A stretch of DNA of 34,075 nucleotides from Lachnospiraceae bacterium (GTDB taxonomy: Bacteria > Bacillota_A > Clostridia > Lachnospirales > Lachnospiraceae). A model generated the notes under the pieces. The model made no database searches, was not told where the DNA came from, and was given only the letters and a program-made list of their open reading frames with translations. The stretch spans positions 1 to 34,075 of the forward strand of contig JAEEXJ010000026.1 in assembly GCA_016291475.1 (NCBI GenBank). Direction: 5' to 3'. This document shows positions 14,413-22,536 of the stretch, in pieces (the stretch's first letter is position 1; the number at the start of each line of letters is the position of its first letter). The position numbers were made by a program, and so were the translations under genes.

Positions 14413-15888
14413 ATGAGATCTTCTGATATAAATACCTATTTAAAGAAAAAACGCCGCAAGAGAATGATGCGGGTAAGCATTTTCCTGGCCTTATTCGTAC
14501 TTATGCTTGCACTCGGCTATGTATTTTTGATAAAACCCATATTTCATGAAGGGGCTTCAGTAGCGGATAACCCGCCCCCCACTGAGGAGCCGCAGCTTCC
14601 TTCGGACCCCATGGAAGGAACAGCCATCCCGGAAGAGACACTTGTACCGGAGCCTGAGGAAGAGCCCTTTGAGGAGTTCGATATTCACGTAATGATGGTA
14701 GGAGACGATCTTCTCCACATGGGACTAGTCAATCAGGGTATTCTCGCTGACGGGACCAGAAATTACGATTTCCTTTTCAAGGACATACTTGATTACATAG
14801 ATGCCGCAGACATTGCCATCATCAACCAGGAATCACCCATAGGCGGCAACGAGAGAGGTTTTTCCGGATATCCCGCATTCAACTCTCCCACCGAGGCAGC
14901 GGATGCAATAGCCAAGGCAGGCTTCGATGTCGTGCTGACAGCAACTAACCACGCATACGACCAGGGGCTGGGAGGACTTATCTATTTCCATGATTATTTC
15001 TATAAGTATCCCGGGATAAGCGTTGTCGGAACACACAGCAACCTTAATGAGGATTCCAGAACCTCCCACAGAGGTTCCTACTGGATCGACAAATACGGTG
15101 TAAGCCCCAACGACAGGCCCAGATTCGACGACCTGCAGCTGGAACCCGAGGATATGGTTAATACCTCGGCTTTCGTAATAAGGGAGGTAAACGGGGTTAA
15201 GATAGCCATTCTCAATTACACCTACTCCCACAACTGGGCAACCTGGGCTAACGGACTGGACGGATATCTCAACAGACTCTGTTATTACGATCCCGCTACC
15301 AGAGAGATTGATTTTGACACCATCAACCCCGAAGTCCTCGAGGACATTAAGCTGGCCAGGGAGGTCTGTGACATCGTTATAGTATGTCCTCACTGGGGAT
15401 ATGAATACTCATTCGAGCCCTGTGCTTACCAGAAGGATTTTGCAAGGCAGATGATAGATGCCGGTGCCGATGTAATAATCGGAGCACATCCCCACATCGT
15501 AGAGCCCGTTGAATATATCACCACCGATAACGGAAATTCCGGACTTTGCTACTACTCCATCGGAAACTTCATCCACTGCCAGATTCAAAACTACACCAGC
15601 TTTGAAGGAATGGCATGGGTTACGATCCACGTAGACAAAGACGGTGCAAAGGTTGACCTTGATAACAGCGGAGCTCTTCCCATGGTCGAGTATCAGACCT
15701 GGGGGCCCCTTTATATTCAGGGTGTATATCCCCTCGAAGACTTCACTGCGGATATGGCATCACACCACGCGGCAAACTTCAGGGACGGAGGCGGAATGAA
15801 CTTAGACCTTCTTCACCAGTGGGACAGCAATCTCTTCGGCCCCTATTCCCTGACAAAAGAAGACATTCTCGGTCCTCAGACAACTTAA
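14413..15888 (+). CDS. Membrane-anchored CapA-like (PGA_cap) metallophosphatase-fold protein
   Basis: Protein of 491 residues. A basic cytoplasmic N-terminus (KKKRRKRMMR) is followed by one membrane anchor (about 21-41), a Pro/Glu-rich linker (about 50-90), and an extracellular CapA/PGA_cap domain. Typical segments are MMVGDDLLH, AIINQESP, LTATNHAYDQG, VVGTHSN, VCPHWGYEY, IIGAHPHIVEPVEY and YYSIGNFIH, with the His and Asp residues expected of the calcineurin-like fold. The family includes poly-gamma-glutamate capsule proteins, but no capBCE genes are near, so a general cell-envelope role is safer. I use the ATG at 14413, spaced 6 bases from GGAG; the in-frame TTG at 14401 would lie inside that site. 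It diverges from the NlpC/P60 gene and ends in a terminator shared with ctpA. Confidence 0.9.
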   Translation: MRSSDINTYLKKKRRKRMMRVSIFLALFVLMLALGYVFLIKPIFHEGASVADNPPPTEEPQLPSDPMEGTAIPEETLVPEPEEEPFEEFDIHVMMVGDDLLHMGLVNQGILADGTRNYDFLFKDILDYIDAADIAIINQESPIGGNERGFSGYPAFNSPTEAADAIAKAGFDVVLTATNHAYDQGLGGLIYFHDYFYKYPGISVVGTHSNLNEDSRTSHRGSYWIDKYGVSPNDRPRFDDLQLEPEDMVNTSAFVIREVNGVKIAILNYTYSHNWATWANGLDGYLNRLCYYDPATREIDFDTINPEVLEDIKLAREVCDIVIVCPHWGYEYSFEPCAYQKDFARQMIDAGADVIIGAHPHIVEPVEYITTDNGNSGLCYYSIGNFIHCQIQNYTSFEGMAWVTIHVDKDGAKVDLDNSGALPMVEYQTWGPLYIQGVYPLEDFTADMASHHAANFRDGGGMNLDLLHQWDSNLFGPYSLTKEDILGPQTT

Positions 15889-15898
15889 AGGCATAAGA

Positions 15899-15930
15899 AA
15901 ACCCGGAAGGATTCATCCTTCCGGGTTGTT
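15899..15930. terminator. Bidirectional terminator between capA and ctpA
   Basis: A 13-bp stem, AACCCGGAAGGAT and its complement (15900-15912 and 15915-15927), with T-rich tails on both strands, between two converging genes. Confidence 0.9.
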
Positions 15931-15942
15931 TTATGAAATTTC

Positions 15943-17217
15943 TTACAGGTTTTCGAGATAATCGACTGCGGCATCTATCTGATTGTCGCTTCCGTCTTCA
16001 TAATAAAGATTTCCGTCAAATTGCACCTCAATGGCGGGTATGATTCCCACACCGTTTATGGCGGTTCCGTTTGGAGTGTAATACTGGTTGGTAGTGAACT
16101 TGACGCATGATCCGTCGCTCAAGTAGTAGAAATCCTGTACGAGTCCTTTACCGAATGTGGTGGTGCCCATTGATATGGCCATTCCGTTATCGATAAGAGC
16201 TCCCGCAAGTATCTCGGATGAGCTTGCGGTATAGCCGTCGGTGAGAATTACGATGTTGCCCTCAAACTCATGAGATCCGTCACAGGTATATTCCTTCATG
16301 GTTCCGTCGGAACTTTCTATGGAGACTATAATTCCCTCGCACATAAGCTCCTGCGCAACTTCAAGAGCTACCCTGAACAATCCGCCGGTATTCGTTCTCA
16401 GGTCAAGTACAAGGTCTTTCATTCCCTGTGATCTGAGATCGGACATCGCTTCCTTAAACTGATCCGTGGTAACATCATCAAAATCCTTTATCCAGATATA
16501 TCCGACGCTATCCGATGCCATGTAATAGTCTACGTCTATCTTCTTGAGCTTCTTTCTTACAGCTGAAATATCAAGGGTCTCACCCGTCTCTTCTCTGTAT
16601 ACGGTAAGGACAACCGAGGAATTCTCGGGACCGCGTACCATCGCCGCTACGTCATATCTGTCGATTCCGACAACGCTTTCTCCGTCAACCGCGATCAAGA
16701 CATCTCCTATCTGAAAACCGGCTTCCTCCGCAGGGGAATCTTCATAAACACCGGATACATATACGCTTCCGTCTTCCTTGGCCTTAAGAAGAATTCCAAG
16801 GCCGCAGAAATCACCGTTGTAATCCGCAAAAAGATCTTTGATCTCATCGGCGGTGTAATACTCTGCATATTTGTCGCCGGTTCCGTCCAATAGTCCATCC
16901 AGCATTCCGTCTCTGAGGGCCTGATCATCATAATCATATATGGAATGCGCATCCAGGTATGCGTAGATAGCTTCCGCCTTGGCCATAACCTCCGCATCAA
17001 CTATTCCCGCACCTCCGGCAAGATATAGGCGCCTTGTAAAAAGAAGTGCAAAAAAGGTTCCAACGCACAAAAGAAGCATCACCAGCATTCCGGTCAAAAA
17101 ACCAAGCCTGAAGGGACGCTTCTTTTTTTCTTTTTTAACGGGAGCAGGTGACGCCTGCTGCAGGTTTTCCTCCTGCACAGGCTCCTGCGTATTGATTATA
17201 TTATCCTGATCACTCAT
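15943..17217 (-). CDS. ctpA: Carboxyl-terminal processing protease (S41, CtpA/CtpB type)
   Basis: Membrane-anchored serine protease of 424 residues acting outside the membrane. A charged cytoplasmic tail precedes one membrane segment (about 38-60). A PDZ domain spans about 138-210 (FCGLGILL, SPAEEAGFQIGDVLIAVDG) and the S41 protease domain about 230-395. The catalytic pair is Ser332 in YTASSSEIL and Lys357 in TFGKGLVQ, 25 residues apart as in B. subtilis CtpB. I start at the ATG at 17217 (MSDQDN); an in-frame ATG at 17388 would only read through the end of the upstream hydrolase gene. The start lies 14 bases after that gene's stop, so the two are co-transcribed with ftsE-ftsX. It could process the hydrolase or another envelope protein; this is inference. 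Confidence 0.94.
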   Translation of the reverse strand: MSDQDNIINTQEPVQEENLQQASPAPVKKEKKKRPFRLGFLTGMLVMLLLCVGTFFALLFTRRLYLAGGAGIVDAEVMAKAEAIYAYLDAHSIYDYDDQALRDGMLDGLLDGTGDKYAEYYTADEIKDLFADYNGDFCGLGILLKAKEDGSVYVSGVYEDSPAEEAGFQIGDVLIAVDGESVVGIDRYDVAAMVRGPENSSVVLTVYREETGETLDISAVRKKLKKIDVDYYMASDSVGYIWIKDFDDVTTDQFKEAMSDLRSQGMKDLVLDLRTNTGGLFRVALEVAQELMCEGIIVSIESSDGTMKEYTCDGSHEFEGNIVILTDGYTASSSEILAGALIDNGMAISMGTTTFGKGLVQDFYYLSDGSCVKFTTNQYYTPNGTAINGVGIIPAIEVQFDGNLYYEDGSDNQIDAAVDYLENL

Positions 17218-17231
17218 ATTCCGCTTTCCGA

Positions 17232-18467
17232 TCACTTGCCCAGATAAGGCCAGGGTGAAGTGTATTCTCCGTTTCTTCTTACTCCGAAGTGAAGATGGTT
17301 TCCGGTGGAAATACCTGTGGAACCTACGGCCGCAATGGTCTGACCCATGACAACCTTGTCTCCCTTCTGAACATACAGTGCCGAACAATGCTCATATACG
17401 GTATATAATCCGTCACCATGATCGATCATTATGTAATTGCCCATGGCACCCGAATAGGATGCGGCAGCGACCTCACCATCGTATGCGGCATAGATATCGG
17501 TTCCGTATGCAGCAGCGAAATCTATTCCTTTATGGAATGTACTTGCGCCTGCGGTAGGTGCATTTCTGGGGCCGTAATCCGATGATACATATTTGTAGGA
17601 TGCAAGAGGGAAGAGGAACTGTCCTCCGTCATATCTGAGTCCGTTGGCACTTGCAAGCCTTCTTCTTTCTTCCTCGATAGCTTTGGTAAGTGCTTCAATC
17701 TCGGCATCACGTGCGGCAATCTCCGCCTGGTATGCATCAATCTCTGCCTGGGTCGCATTGATCTGAAGGTTATAGCTGTCAATCTCCGCGTTCTTTTCGT
17801 TGATCAGGGTTTCCTGATTCTGCTCTTCCTGTTCCGCTGCAGCCTTAGCCTCATCAAGGATCTCTTTCTGAAGATCAAGCTGCTCTTTACAAAGTGAAAT
17901 GTACTCGACATTTGCCTTGTATTCTTCCCAAAGGCTTTTGTCGTACTGAACTACTTTTTCGATATAATCCGCACTGTTTAAAAGATCTCTCAGGCTTCTT
18001 GCGGAAAAAAGCATATCTATCATGCTCTTATCGCCCTGCTCGTACATGAGCCTCATTCTGACGATCATCGCATCATGCTGGATGGCTTCGGTCTCCTCGG
18101 CAGCCTCAAGCTCCGCTTCCGTCCGGGAGATCTCGTATTCCTTGGCAAGGATCTGCTCATTCAGTGCGGCGATATTGTCCTGCATAGCCACAAGCTCTGC
18201 GTCGAGTTCTGTTACATATGCATTAAGATCGCTCCTGAGGGAAGCAAGCCTGTTCTGGCTTGCATTAAGATCCGTAACCCTTCCGGCAAGCTCCGCTCTC
18301 TGGGCATTGGCTTCTTCGATCTCACGCTGTTTCTCCTGGATCAGGGCATTTGTATATGTGGCACCATGAACAGGAACCTGCTCTTCGGTATGAATATACC
18401 AGGAAAAGGCAAGCACGACCGCAGAAACCAGGCATACTGTTTTTTTGATGCTTCTCTTTTTGATCAT
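17232..18467 (-). CDS. Secreted coiled-coil M23 peptidase, FtsEX-linked
   Basis: Predicted peptidoglycan hydrolase of 411 residues with the EnvC / PcsB plan. A signal peptide or N-terminal anchor fills about 1-35. A long coiled coil (about 40-275) has a central break around EQGDKSMIDMLFSARS, the region that in EnvC-like proteins contacts FtsX. The M23/LytM domain covers about 284-408. Its zinc and catalytic residues are all kept: His312 and Asp316 (FHKGIDFA), His360 (VYEHCS), His391 and His393 (NHLHFG). So it should be an active enzyme, unlike E. coli EnvC, which has lost zinc binding. The start ATG at 18467 lies 20 bases after the ftsX stop. Gene order ftsE-ftsX-this gene-ctpA supports control by FtsEX during division. 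Confidence 0.93.
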   Translation of the reverse strand: MIKKRSIKKTVCLVSAVVLAFSWYIHTEEQVPVHGATYTNALIQEKQREIEEANAQRAELAGRVTDLNASQNRLASLRSDLNAYVTELDAELVAMQDNIAALNEQILAKEYEISRTEAELEAAEETEAIQHDAMIVRMRLMYEQGDKSMIDMLFSARSLRDLLNSADYIEKVVQYDKSLWEEYKANVEYISLCKEQLDLQKEILDEAKAAAEQEEQNQETLINEKNAEIDSYNLQINATQAEIDAYQAEIAARDAEIEALTKAIEEERRRLASANGLRYDGGQFLFPLASYKYVSSDYGPRNAPTAGASTFHKGIDFAAAYGTDIYAAYDGEVAAASYSGAMGNYIMIDHGDGLYTVYEHCSALYVQKGDKVVMGQTIAAVGSTGISTGNHLHFGVRRNGEYTSPWPYLGK

Positions 18468-18487
18468 ATAAAGATCACCGTTTTAAA

Positions 18488-19387
18488 TCATACTTTAAGA
18501 TACTTGCGTACTGTGATGAAACTTCCCAAAAAGCCCATTCCGACCGCAATTCCTATGGAAAGAGGTACAAGAACGTTAAATATCTCCGCGACAGTCAGGA
18601 AGCTTAATATGGAACTGAGCATCTCAAATCTGGTAGTGAGCATATTCAGAACATAGTCATACAGATAGTAGATAAGTCCCAGAGGAACAACCGCACCTAT
18701 CAGTCCGATCATGATTCCTTCGAGTACGAAAGGTGCTCTTACGAAAAAGTCTGTTGCTCCGATGTACTTCATGATCCCAATCTCCTCGGCTCTTACGGAT
18801 ATACCTACTCTGACCGTGTTGCTGATCAGGAATATACTTACCGCAAGAAGGATCAGGATGATCGCACCGGATACATATACAAGCATCAGATTGAATCCGG
18901 AAAGGGTAGATGCAACTACTTCCGAATATCTGACCAGTCTTACCTCGGGTTTTGTCTGAAGCCATCCCACGAGCTGATCCTGAAGACTAACCGCGCGAAG
19001 GAATACTTCATAGTTATGCTCGCCCTTAAGAGGGTTCTCGAGAAATCCCTCCTGGTAATCGGGACCGAGATAGATGGGGCCGAATGTTGCCCAGATCTCT
19101 TCGTCTGAATGGAACACAACATCCCTTACCTCGGGACGCTGGAGAAGCTCCTGTCCGAATGCATCGATCTGTGCATCGGTAACATCTTCATTGAAAAATA
19201 CGGTGACGGAAACTCCCTCTTCAACCGTATAGAGAATATGCTGTGCATTCGAAACTATGGAATAAAACATACCGAGCAAAAACAGGCATGCGCTTATGGT
19301 TGCGACAGAGGCAAGGGTGTACCATCCGTTCTTGAACATATTACGGATGCCCTGCCAAAGTGTATACAGAAAGGTTCTAATCTTCAT
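18488..19387 (-). CDS. ftsX: Cell-division ABC transporter permease-like subunit
   Basis: Polytopic partner of FtsE at the division site that transmits ATP-driven movement to a wall hydrolase. Of 299 residues, the first about 20 are cytoplasmic, TM1 is about 22-44, an extracellular domain covers about 45-160 (the hydrolase-binding part), and TM2-TM4 are about 166-190, 217-243 and 270-293. The cytoplasmic loop EEIGIMKYIGATDFFVRAPF is the family signature. Its start overlaps the ftsE end by 11 bp. The M23 hydrolase follows at once. Confidence 0.95.
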   Translation of the reverse strand: MKIRTFLYTLWQGIRNMFKNGWYTLASVATISACLFLLGMFYSIVSNAQHILYTVEEGVSVTVFFNEDVTDAQIDAFGQELLQRPEVRDVVFHSDEEIWATFGPIYLGPDYQEGFLENPLKGEHNYEVFLRAVSLQDQLVGWLQTKPEVRLVRYSEVVASTLSGFNLMLVYVSGAIILILLAVSIFLISNTVRVGISVRAEEIGIMKYIGATDFFVRAPFVLEGIMIGLIGAVVPLGLIYYLYDYVLNMLTTRFEMLSSILSFLTVAEIFNVLVPLSIGIAVGMGFLGSFITVRKYLKV

Positions 19388-20123
19388 TTACATATTCCCC
19401 TTCCTGCTCATCGCTGATTATTTCGCCGAGCTTCATCGCCACAACTCTCTTTTTCATAGAGTTGACTATGGTGGGGCTGTGAGTTACGACGATTACCGTG
19501 GTTCCCTGCTCATTGATCTCAGCAAGAAGATCCATGATATCCCATGAGTTGTTTGGATCCAGGTTTCCGGTAGGCTCATCGGCAAGAAGAATGGAAGGCT
19601 TGTTGACAAGAGCTCTCGCAAGAGCAACTCTCTGCTGTTCGCCTCCCGATAATTTTCTGACGTTGGCTTTATATTTTCCCGCAAGTCCGACCATGGAAAG
19701 TATGCTCGGAACATTGCGTCTCATTTCTCTTGAAGGTACTTCAATGATACGCTGCGCAAAGGCAACATTTTCATATACATTTCTGTCTTTGAGAAGTCTG
19801 AAATCCTGGAAAACCACTCCGAGATTTCTTCTGAATTTGGGGATCTGTGAGTGACGAAGCTTTCTGGTATTCTGTCCCATTACGAATACGTCACCGCCGG
19901 TGGGGAGGATCTCTCTTAAGAGAAGCTTTATCAGGGTCGATTTACCCGATCCGCTGTCTCCTACGATGAATACGAATTCGCCTTTATCTATTCTGAGAGT
20001 AACATTCTTGACCGCAGGATTACCTTTCTCCGGGTAATTCATGCTTACATTGTCAAGGAAAATGATACCGTTCTCTTCAATGAACTGATCTCTCTCAGCT
20101 CTTCTTCTTTCTTTTCTGGTCAT
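19377..20123 (-). CDS. ftsE: Cell-division ABC transporter ATP-binding subunit
   Basis: ATPase of the FtsEX complex, 248 residues. Walker A is GDSGSGKS (55-62), Q-loop Gln106 in FQDFRLL, signature LSGGEQQR (158-165), Walker B ILLADEPTG (178-186) and the switch His in VVTHS. It has about 17 extra charged residues at the N-terminus compared with usual FtsE (MTRKERRRAERDQFIEENG); AAGGAC stands before this ATG, so I keep it. It follows the CdaR-like regulator by 13 bases and overlaps ftsX, so regulator and divisome genes share a transcript. Confidence 0.96.
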   Translation of the reverse strand: MTRKERRRAERDQFIEENGIIFLDNVSMNYPEKGNPAVKNVTLRIDKGEFVFIVGDSGSGKSTLIKLLLREILPTGGDVFVMGQNTRKLRHSQIPKFRRNLGVVFQDFRLLKDRNVYENVAFAQRIIEVPSREMRRNVPSILSMVGLAGKYKANVRKLSGGEQQRVALARALVNKPSILLADEPTGNLDPNNSWDIMDLLAEINEQGTTVIVVTHSPTIVNSMKKRVVAMKLGEIISDEQEGEYVNED

Positions 20124-20136
20124 TTGTCCTTACCTG

Positions 20137-21237
20137 TTAAAATTCGTTCTTTTTCATATATTTCATGTACTTGACGACCATGAGCGCAATCTTGAAAGTG
20201 ATCGCATCGTCAAATACTCTCAGGTCAAGCCCCGTTGTCTTCTGGATCTTATCAAGCCTGTAGACAAGGGTATTCCTGTGTATGAAAAGCTGTCTGGAAG
20301 TCTCCGATACGTTGAGTGAATTTTCGAAGAACTTATCGATGGTGGGAAGGATATCATCGTCGAATTCATCAATATCCTTGCCGTCAAAAATCTCTTTGAT
20401 AAAAAGTCTGCAGAGGGGAATGGGAAGCTGATAGATAAGTCTTCCGATACCGAGTCCGCTGTAAGAAACAACTTCTCTTTCCTCGAAGAAAATCCTTCCT
20501 ACATCGGCTGCCATTCTGGCTTCCTTGTAGGAACGGCTTACTTCCTTGATCTCGGAAGCGATGCTTCCGTAAGCGATCTTGATACCCATTGCTCCGGCAT
20601 CCGCAAGAGCATCTCTGAGGCCTGCTGTCATTTCCTCGATCTCGGCTTCCTGCATATCAAGTCTGGACATAGGCTGCTCAAGTTCCATGACCACAACAAC
20701 ATCTGTCTCGTCAACTGCGGTAACGAAATCTCTGGGTCTTGCCTGACAATAATTTCTGACAGTCTCCAGAATATTGATGTCCTTGGTATTTGCTGCCTCG
20801 GTGAGTATCACAACCCTGGGGGTATCATTGGCAATATGAAGCTTCTTTGCTCTGCTGTAAATATCAACCAAAAGAAGGTTGTCCAGAAGCAGATTCTTGA
20901 AGAAGTTGTCCTTATCAAATCTTTCTCTGTAAGCAACCGAAAGACTCTGAACCTGGAATGCGGCCATCTTGCCGAGGGTATATACGTCCTCTCCGGCACC
21001 CGCAACTGCAAGTACATATTCAAGGGACTGATCGTCATAGATCTTGAAATACTGATTTCCCTTGATCTCCTGTGAATCGGCTCCCGATGCGGCGAACTCG
21101 CCGGCATCCCTGAGAAGTCCGGGAATCTCTCCGGTTGAGACTACGGTCCTGCCTTCCGGATCGGTTACCGCAAGATCCACCCTTGCTATAGATTTAAGTC
21201 CGTCTAAAGTTGCCTGAAGTATCTGATTGGATATCAT
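20137..21237 (-). CDS. CdaR/PucR-family regulator (sugar-diacid recognition domain)
   Basis: Predicted transcription regulator of 366 residues. A sugar-diacid recognition domain (about 3-130, starting NQILQATLDGLKSIARVDLA) precedes a degenerate GGDEF-like middle part and a PucR-type C-terminal helix-turn-helix (about 305-360: NVSETSRQLFIHRNTLVYRL). The family is best known for glucarate/galactarate control (CdaR) and purine breakdown (PucR), but no such genes are here: it leads straight into ftsE with a 13-base gap. It has its own promoter at 21298-21326. A role in controlling the division and wall-turnover operon is inference from position. Confidence 0.92.
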   Translation of the reverse strand: MISNQILQATLDGLKSIARVDLAVTDPEGRTVVSTGEIPGLLRDAGEFAASGADSQEIKGNQYFKIYDDQSLEYVLAVAGAGEDVYTLGKMAAFQVQSLSVAYRERFDKDNFFKNLLLDNLLLVDIYSRAKKLHIANDTPRVVILTEAANTKDINILETVRNYCQARPRDFVTAVDETDVVVVMELEQPMSRLDMQEAEIEEMTAGLRDALADAGAMGIKIAYGSIASEIKEVSRSYKEARMAADVGRIFFEEREVVSYSGLGIGRLIYQLPIPLCRLFIKEIFDGKDIDEFDDDILPTIDKFFENSLNVSETSRQLFIHRNTLVYRLDKIQKTTGLDLRVFDDAITFKIALMVVKYMKYMKKNEF

Positions 21238-21297
21238 AAAATGCCCCTAAAAAAATTAGTTTGACAATTGTTACATATATATTAAACCCCAACTCAT

Positions 21298-21326
21298 AAT
21301 ATATAACAAATTGCACAAGAATACAA
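21298..21326 (-). promoter_or_regulatory. Promoter of the cdaR-like - ftsEX operon
   Basis: On the minus strand TTGTAT (21326-21321), 17 bases, TATATT (21303-21298). The leader is about 55 bases and contains the near-palindrome AACAATTGTC (21261-21270 region), a possible operator. Confidence 0.55.
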
Positions 21327-21348
21327 GAAATATATGTTAAAAATTGGC

Positions 21349-21379
21349 AAAAAATTACACCCCGAGGTTATCGGGGTGT
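21349..21379 (-). terminator. Terminator of yjfB
   Basis: ACACCCCGA (minus 21379-21371) pairs with TCGGGGTGT (21365-21357) around a five-base loop, followed by AATTTTTT. Confidence 0.92.
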
Positions 21380-21399
21380 TAAAAACTGTTCAAAAACAT

Positions 21400-21597
21400 T
21401 TATACAGATATGTCAATATTTCCACCTACAGCAGGATTAACGCTTCTCTCAAGCGCTGCGGAATCAAGCATCTCAACCATGCCCTGACCCAGATCCCTGT
21501 TGGTGTCGAGTGCTTTTGCCAAAACTGCCGTGCTTACATCGGCCATCGTCATTGAGTTTTTAAAATTGACCGCCATCTGAACAAGTCCCATATCCAT
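21400..21597 (-). CDS. yjfB: YjfB-family putative motility protein
   Basis: Small protein of 65 residues that matches the YjfB_motility family (in B. subtilis yjfB is in the sigma-D motility regulon; molecular role unknown). Family landmarks are the N-terminal MDMGLVQMAV, the central ALDTNRDLGQGMVEMLD and the C-terminal ERSVNPAVGGNIDISV. No signal peptide or membrane segment. GAGGAG stands 5 bases before the ATG and lies in a small hairpin with CTCC. The promoter here looks sigma-A-like (TTGTAA, 17, TATCAT), not sigma-D. It is monocistronic with a strong terminator. Confidence 0.88.
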   Translation of the reverse strand: MDMGLVQMAVNFKNSMTMADVSTAVLAKALDTNRDLGQGMVEMLDSAALERSVNPAVGGNIDISV

Positions 21598-21641
21598 ATG
21601 CGCTCCTCGGGGAGATACTCATTCCCTCTTTATGTAAACTG

Positions 21642-21670
21642 ATGATACCACGGTCTAAAACTTATTACAA
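21642..21670 (-). promoter_or_regulatory. yjfB promoter
   Basis: On the minus strand TTGTAA (21670-21665), 17 bases, TATCAT (21647-21642). No terminator is visible between the CvfB stop at 21682 and this promoter, so read-through from the upstream operon is possible. Confidence 0.5.
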
Positions 21671-21681
21671 TAAATGAATTC

Positions 21682-22536
21682 TTAATTTCTCAGAGAAATG
21701 GTGCCATCCCCGATATCGATCTTGTCTTCTTTGAGAAGTTTTCCGACGGCACGCTTGAATTCATTCTTACTCATACCGGTCTTCTCCCTGATGAGTTCCG
21801 GATCGCTCTTATCATAAAAGTCAAGCTTTCCGCCTGCTGCCTTAAGCATCTCGAAGATCTTTTCCGCATCTTCGTTTCTCTGCATATATCCCTTGTCACG
21901 AACGGCAAGTTCAAGTCTTCCGTCATCCATGACCCTTGCAACCCTTGCGGTAACTTTCATTCCGGCAGTAAGTTTCTCGGCTGAACCGAACATCTCCTTC
22001 TTGGGAATGAGTGCGGAATACTTATCATCAACGGCAACAAAGGCCCCGAAATTATTACTGATAAGATAAAGCGTTCCTACGACTATGTCGTCTTTTTTAT
22101 AATCGGACCTGTCTTCGAGGCTCCTGTAAACATCCATCTTGGCGCAGAGTCTGTCGGATTTGTCGGCATACATGGTGACAAGGATCTCATCCCCCTGCTC
22201 TACCTTGTATGTCTGCTGGGCATACGGAAGGAAAAGATCCTTTTCCAGTCCCCAGTCCAGGAAAGCTCCGATCTTGGTCACCTGCACCACCTTAAGTCTT
22301 GCCAAACCGCCGATCACAAGCTTCGGAACCTGAAGAGTTGCGATCTGCCTGTCCTCGGAATCACGGTAAATAAAGGCATCGAGCTTATCTCCGATCTCAG
22401 TCCCCTCGGGAACGCGGGATGCGGGGAGAAGCACCCTTTCCTTATCGGATTCGGAAGAGCCCTCTTCAGCAAGGTATACTCCGAAATCAACCTTTTTTAC
22501 TACAGTCAGTTTTTGTAAATATCCTGTTTTTATCAT
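21682..22536 (-). CDS. cvfB: S1-like RNA-binding protein, CvfB (YitL) family
   Basis: Protein of 284 residues, the usual CvfB length, cytoplasmic. It carries consecutive S1/OB-type domains (about 1-65, 72-135, 148-215; for instance KIGAFLDWGLEKDLFLP and NNFGAFVAVDDKYSALIPK) and a C-terminal winged helix (about 225-284). In Staphylococcus CvfB affects virulence-gene expression through RNA binding; the general role is post-transcriptional. The start ATG overlaps the thioesterase stop (ATGA), the last of the three genes CPBP - thioesterase - cvfB. Confidence 0.9.
   Translation of the reverse strand: MIKTGYLQKLTVVKKVDFGVYLAEEGSSESDKERVLLPASRVPEGTEIGDKLDAFIYRDSEDRQIATLQVPKLVIGGLARLKVVQVTKIGAFLDWGLEKDLFLPYAQQTYKVEQGDEILVTMYADKSDRLCAKMDVYRSLEDRSDYKKDDIVVGTLYLISNNFGAFVAVDDKYSALIPKKEMFGSAEKLTAGMKVTARVARVMDDGRLELAVRDKGYMQRNEDAEKIFEMLKAAGGKLDFYDKSDPELIREKTGMSKNEFKRAVGKLLKEDKIDIGDGTISLRN

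Noticed and set aside
17218..17388. 57-residue N-terminal extension of ctpA
   Set aside because: It overlaps the end of the M23 gene in another frame; the ATG at 17217 gives the normal anchor-PDZ-protease plan.
21255..21290. Plus-strand TTGACA with nearby TATATT as a promoter
   Set aside because: Only 11 bases separate the boxes and no plus-strand gene follows.
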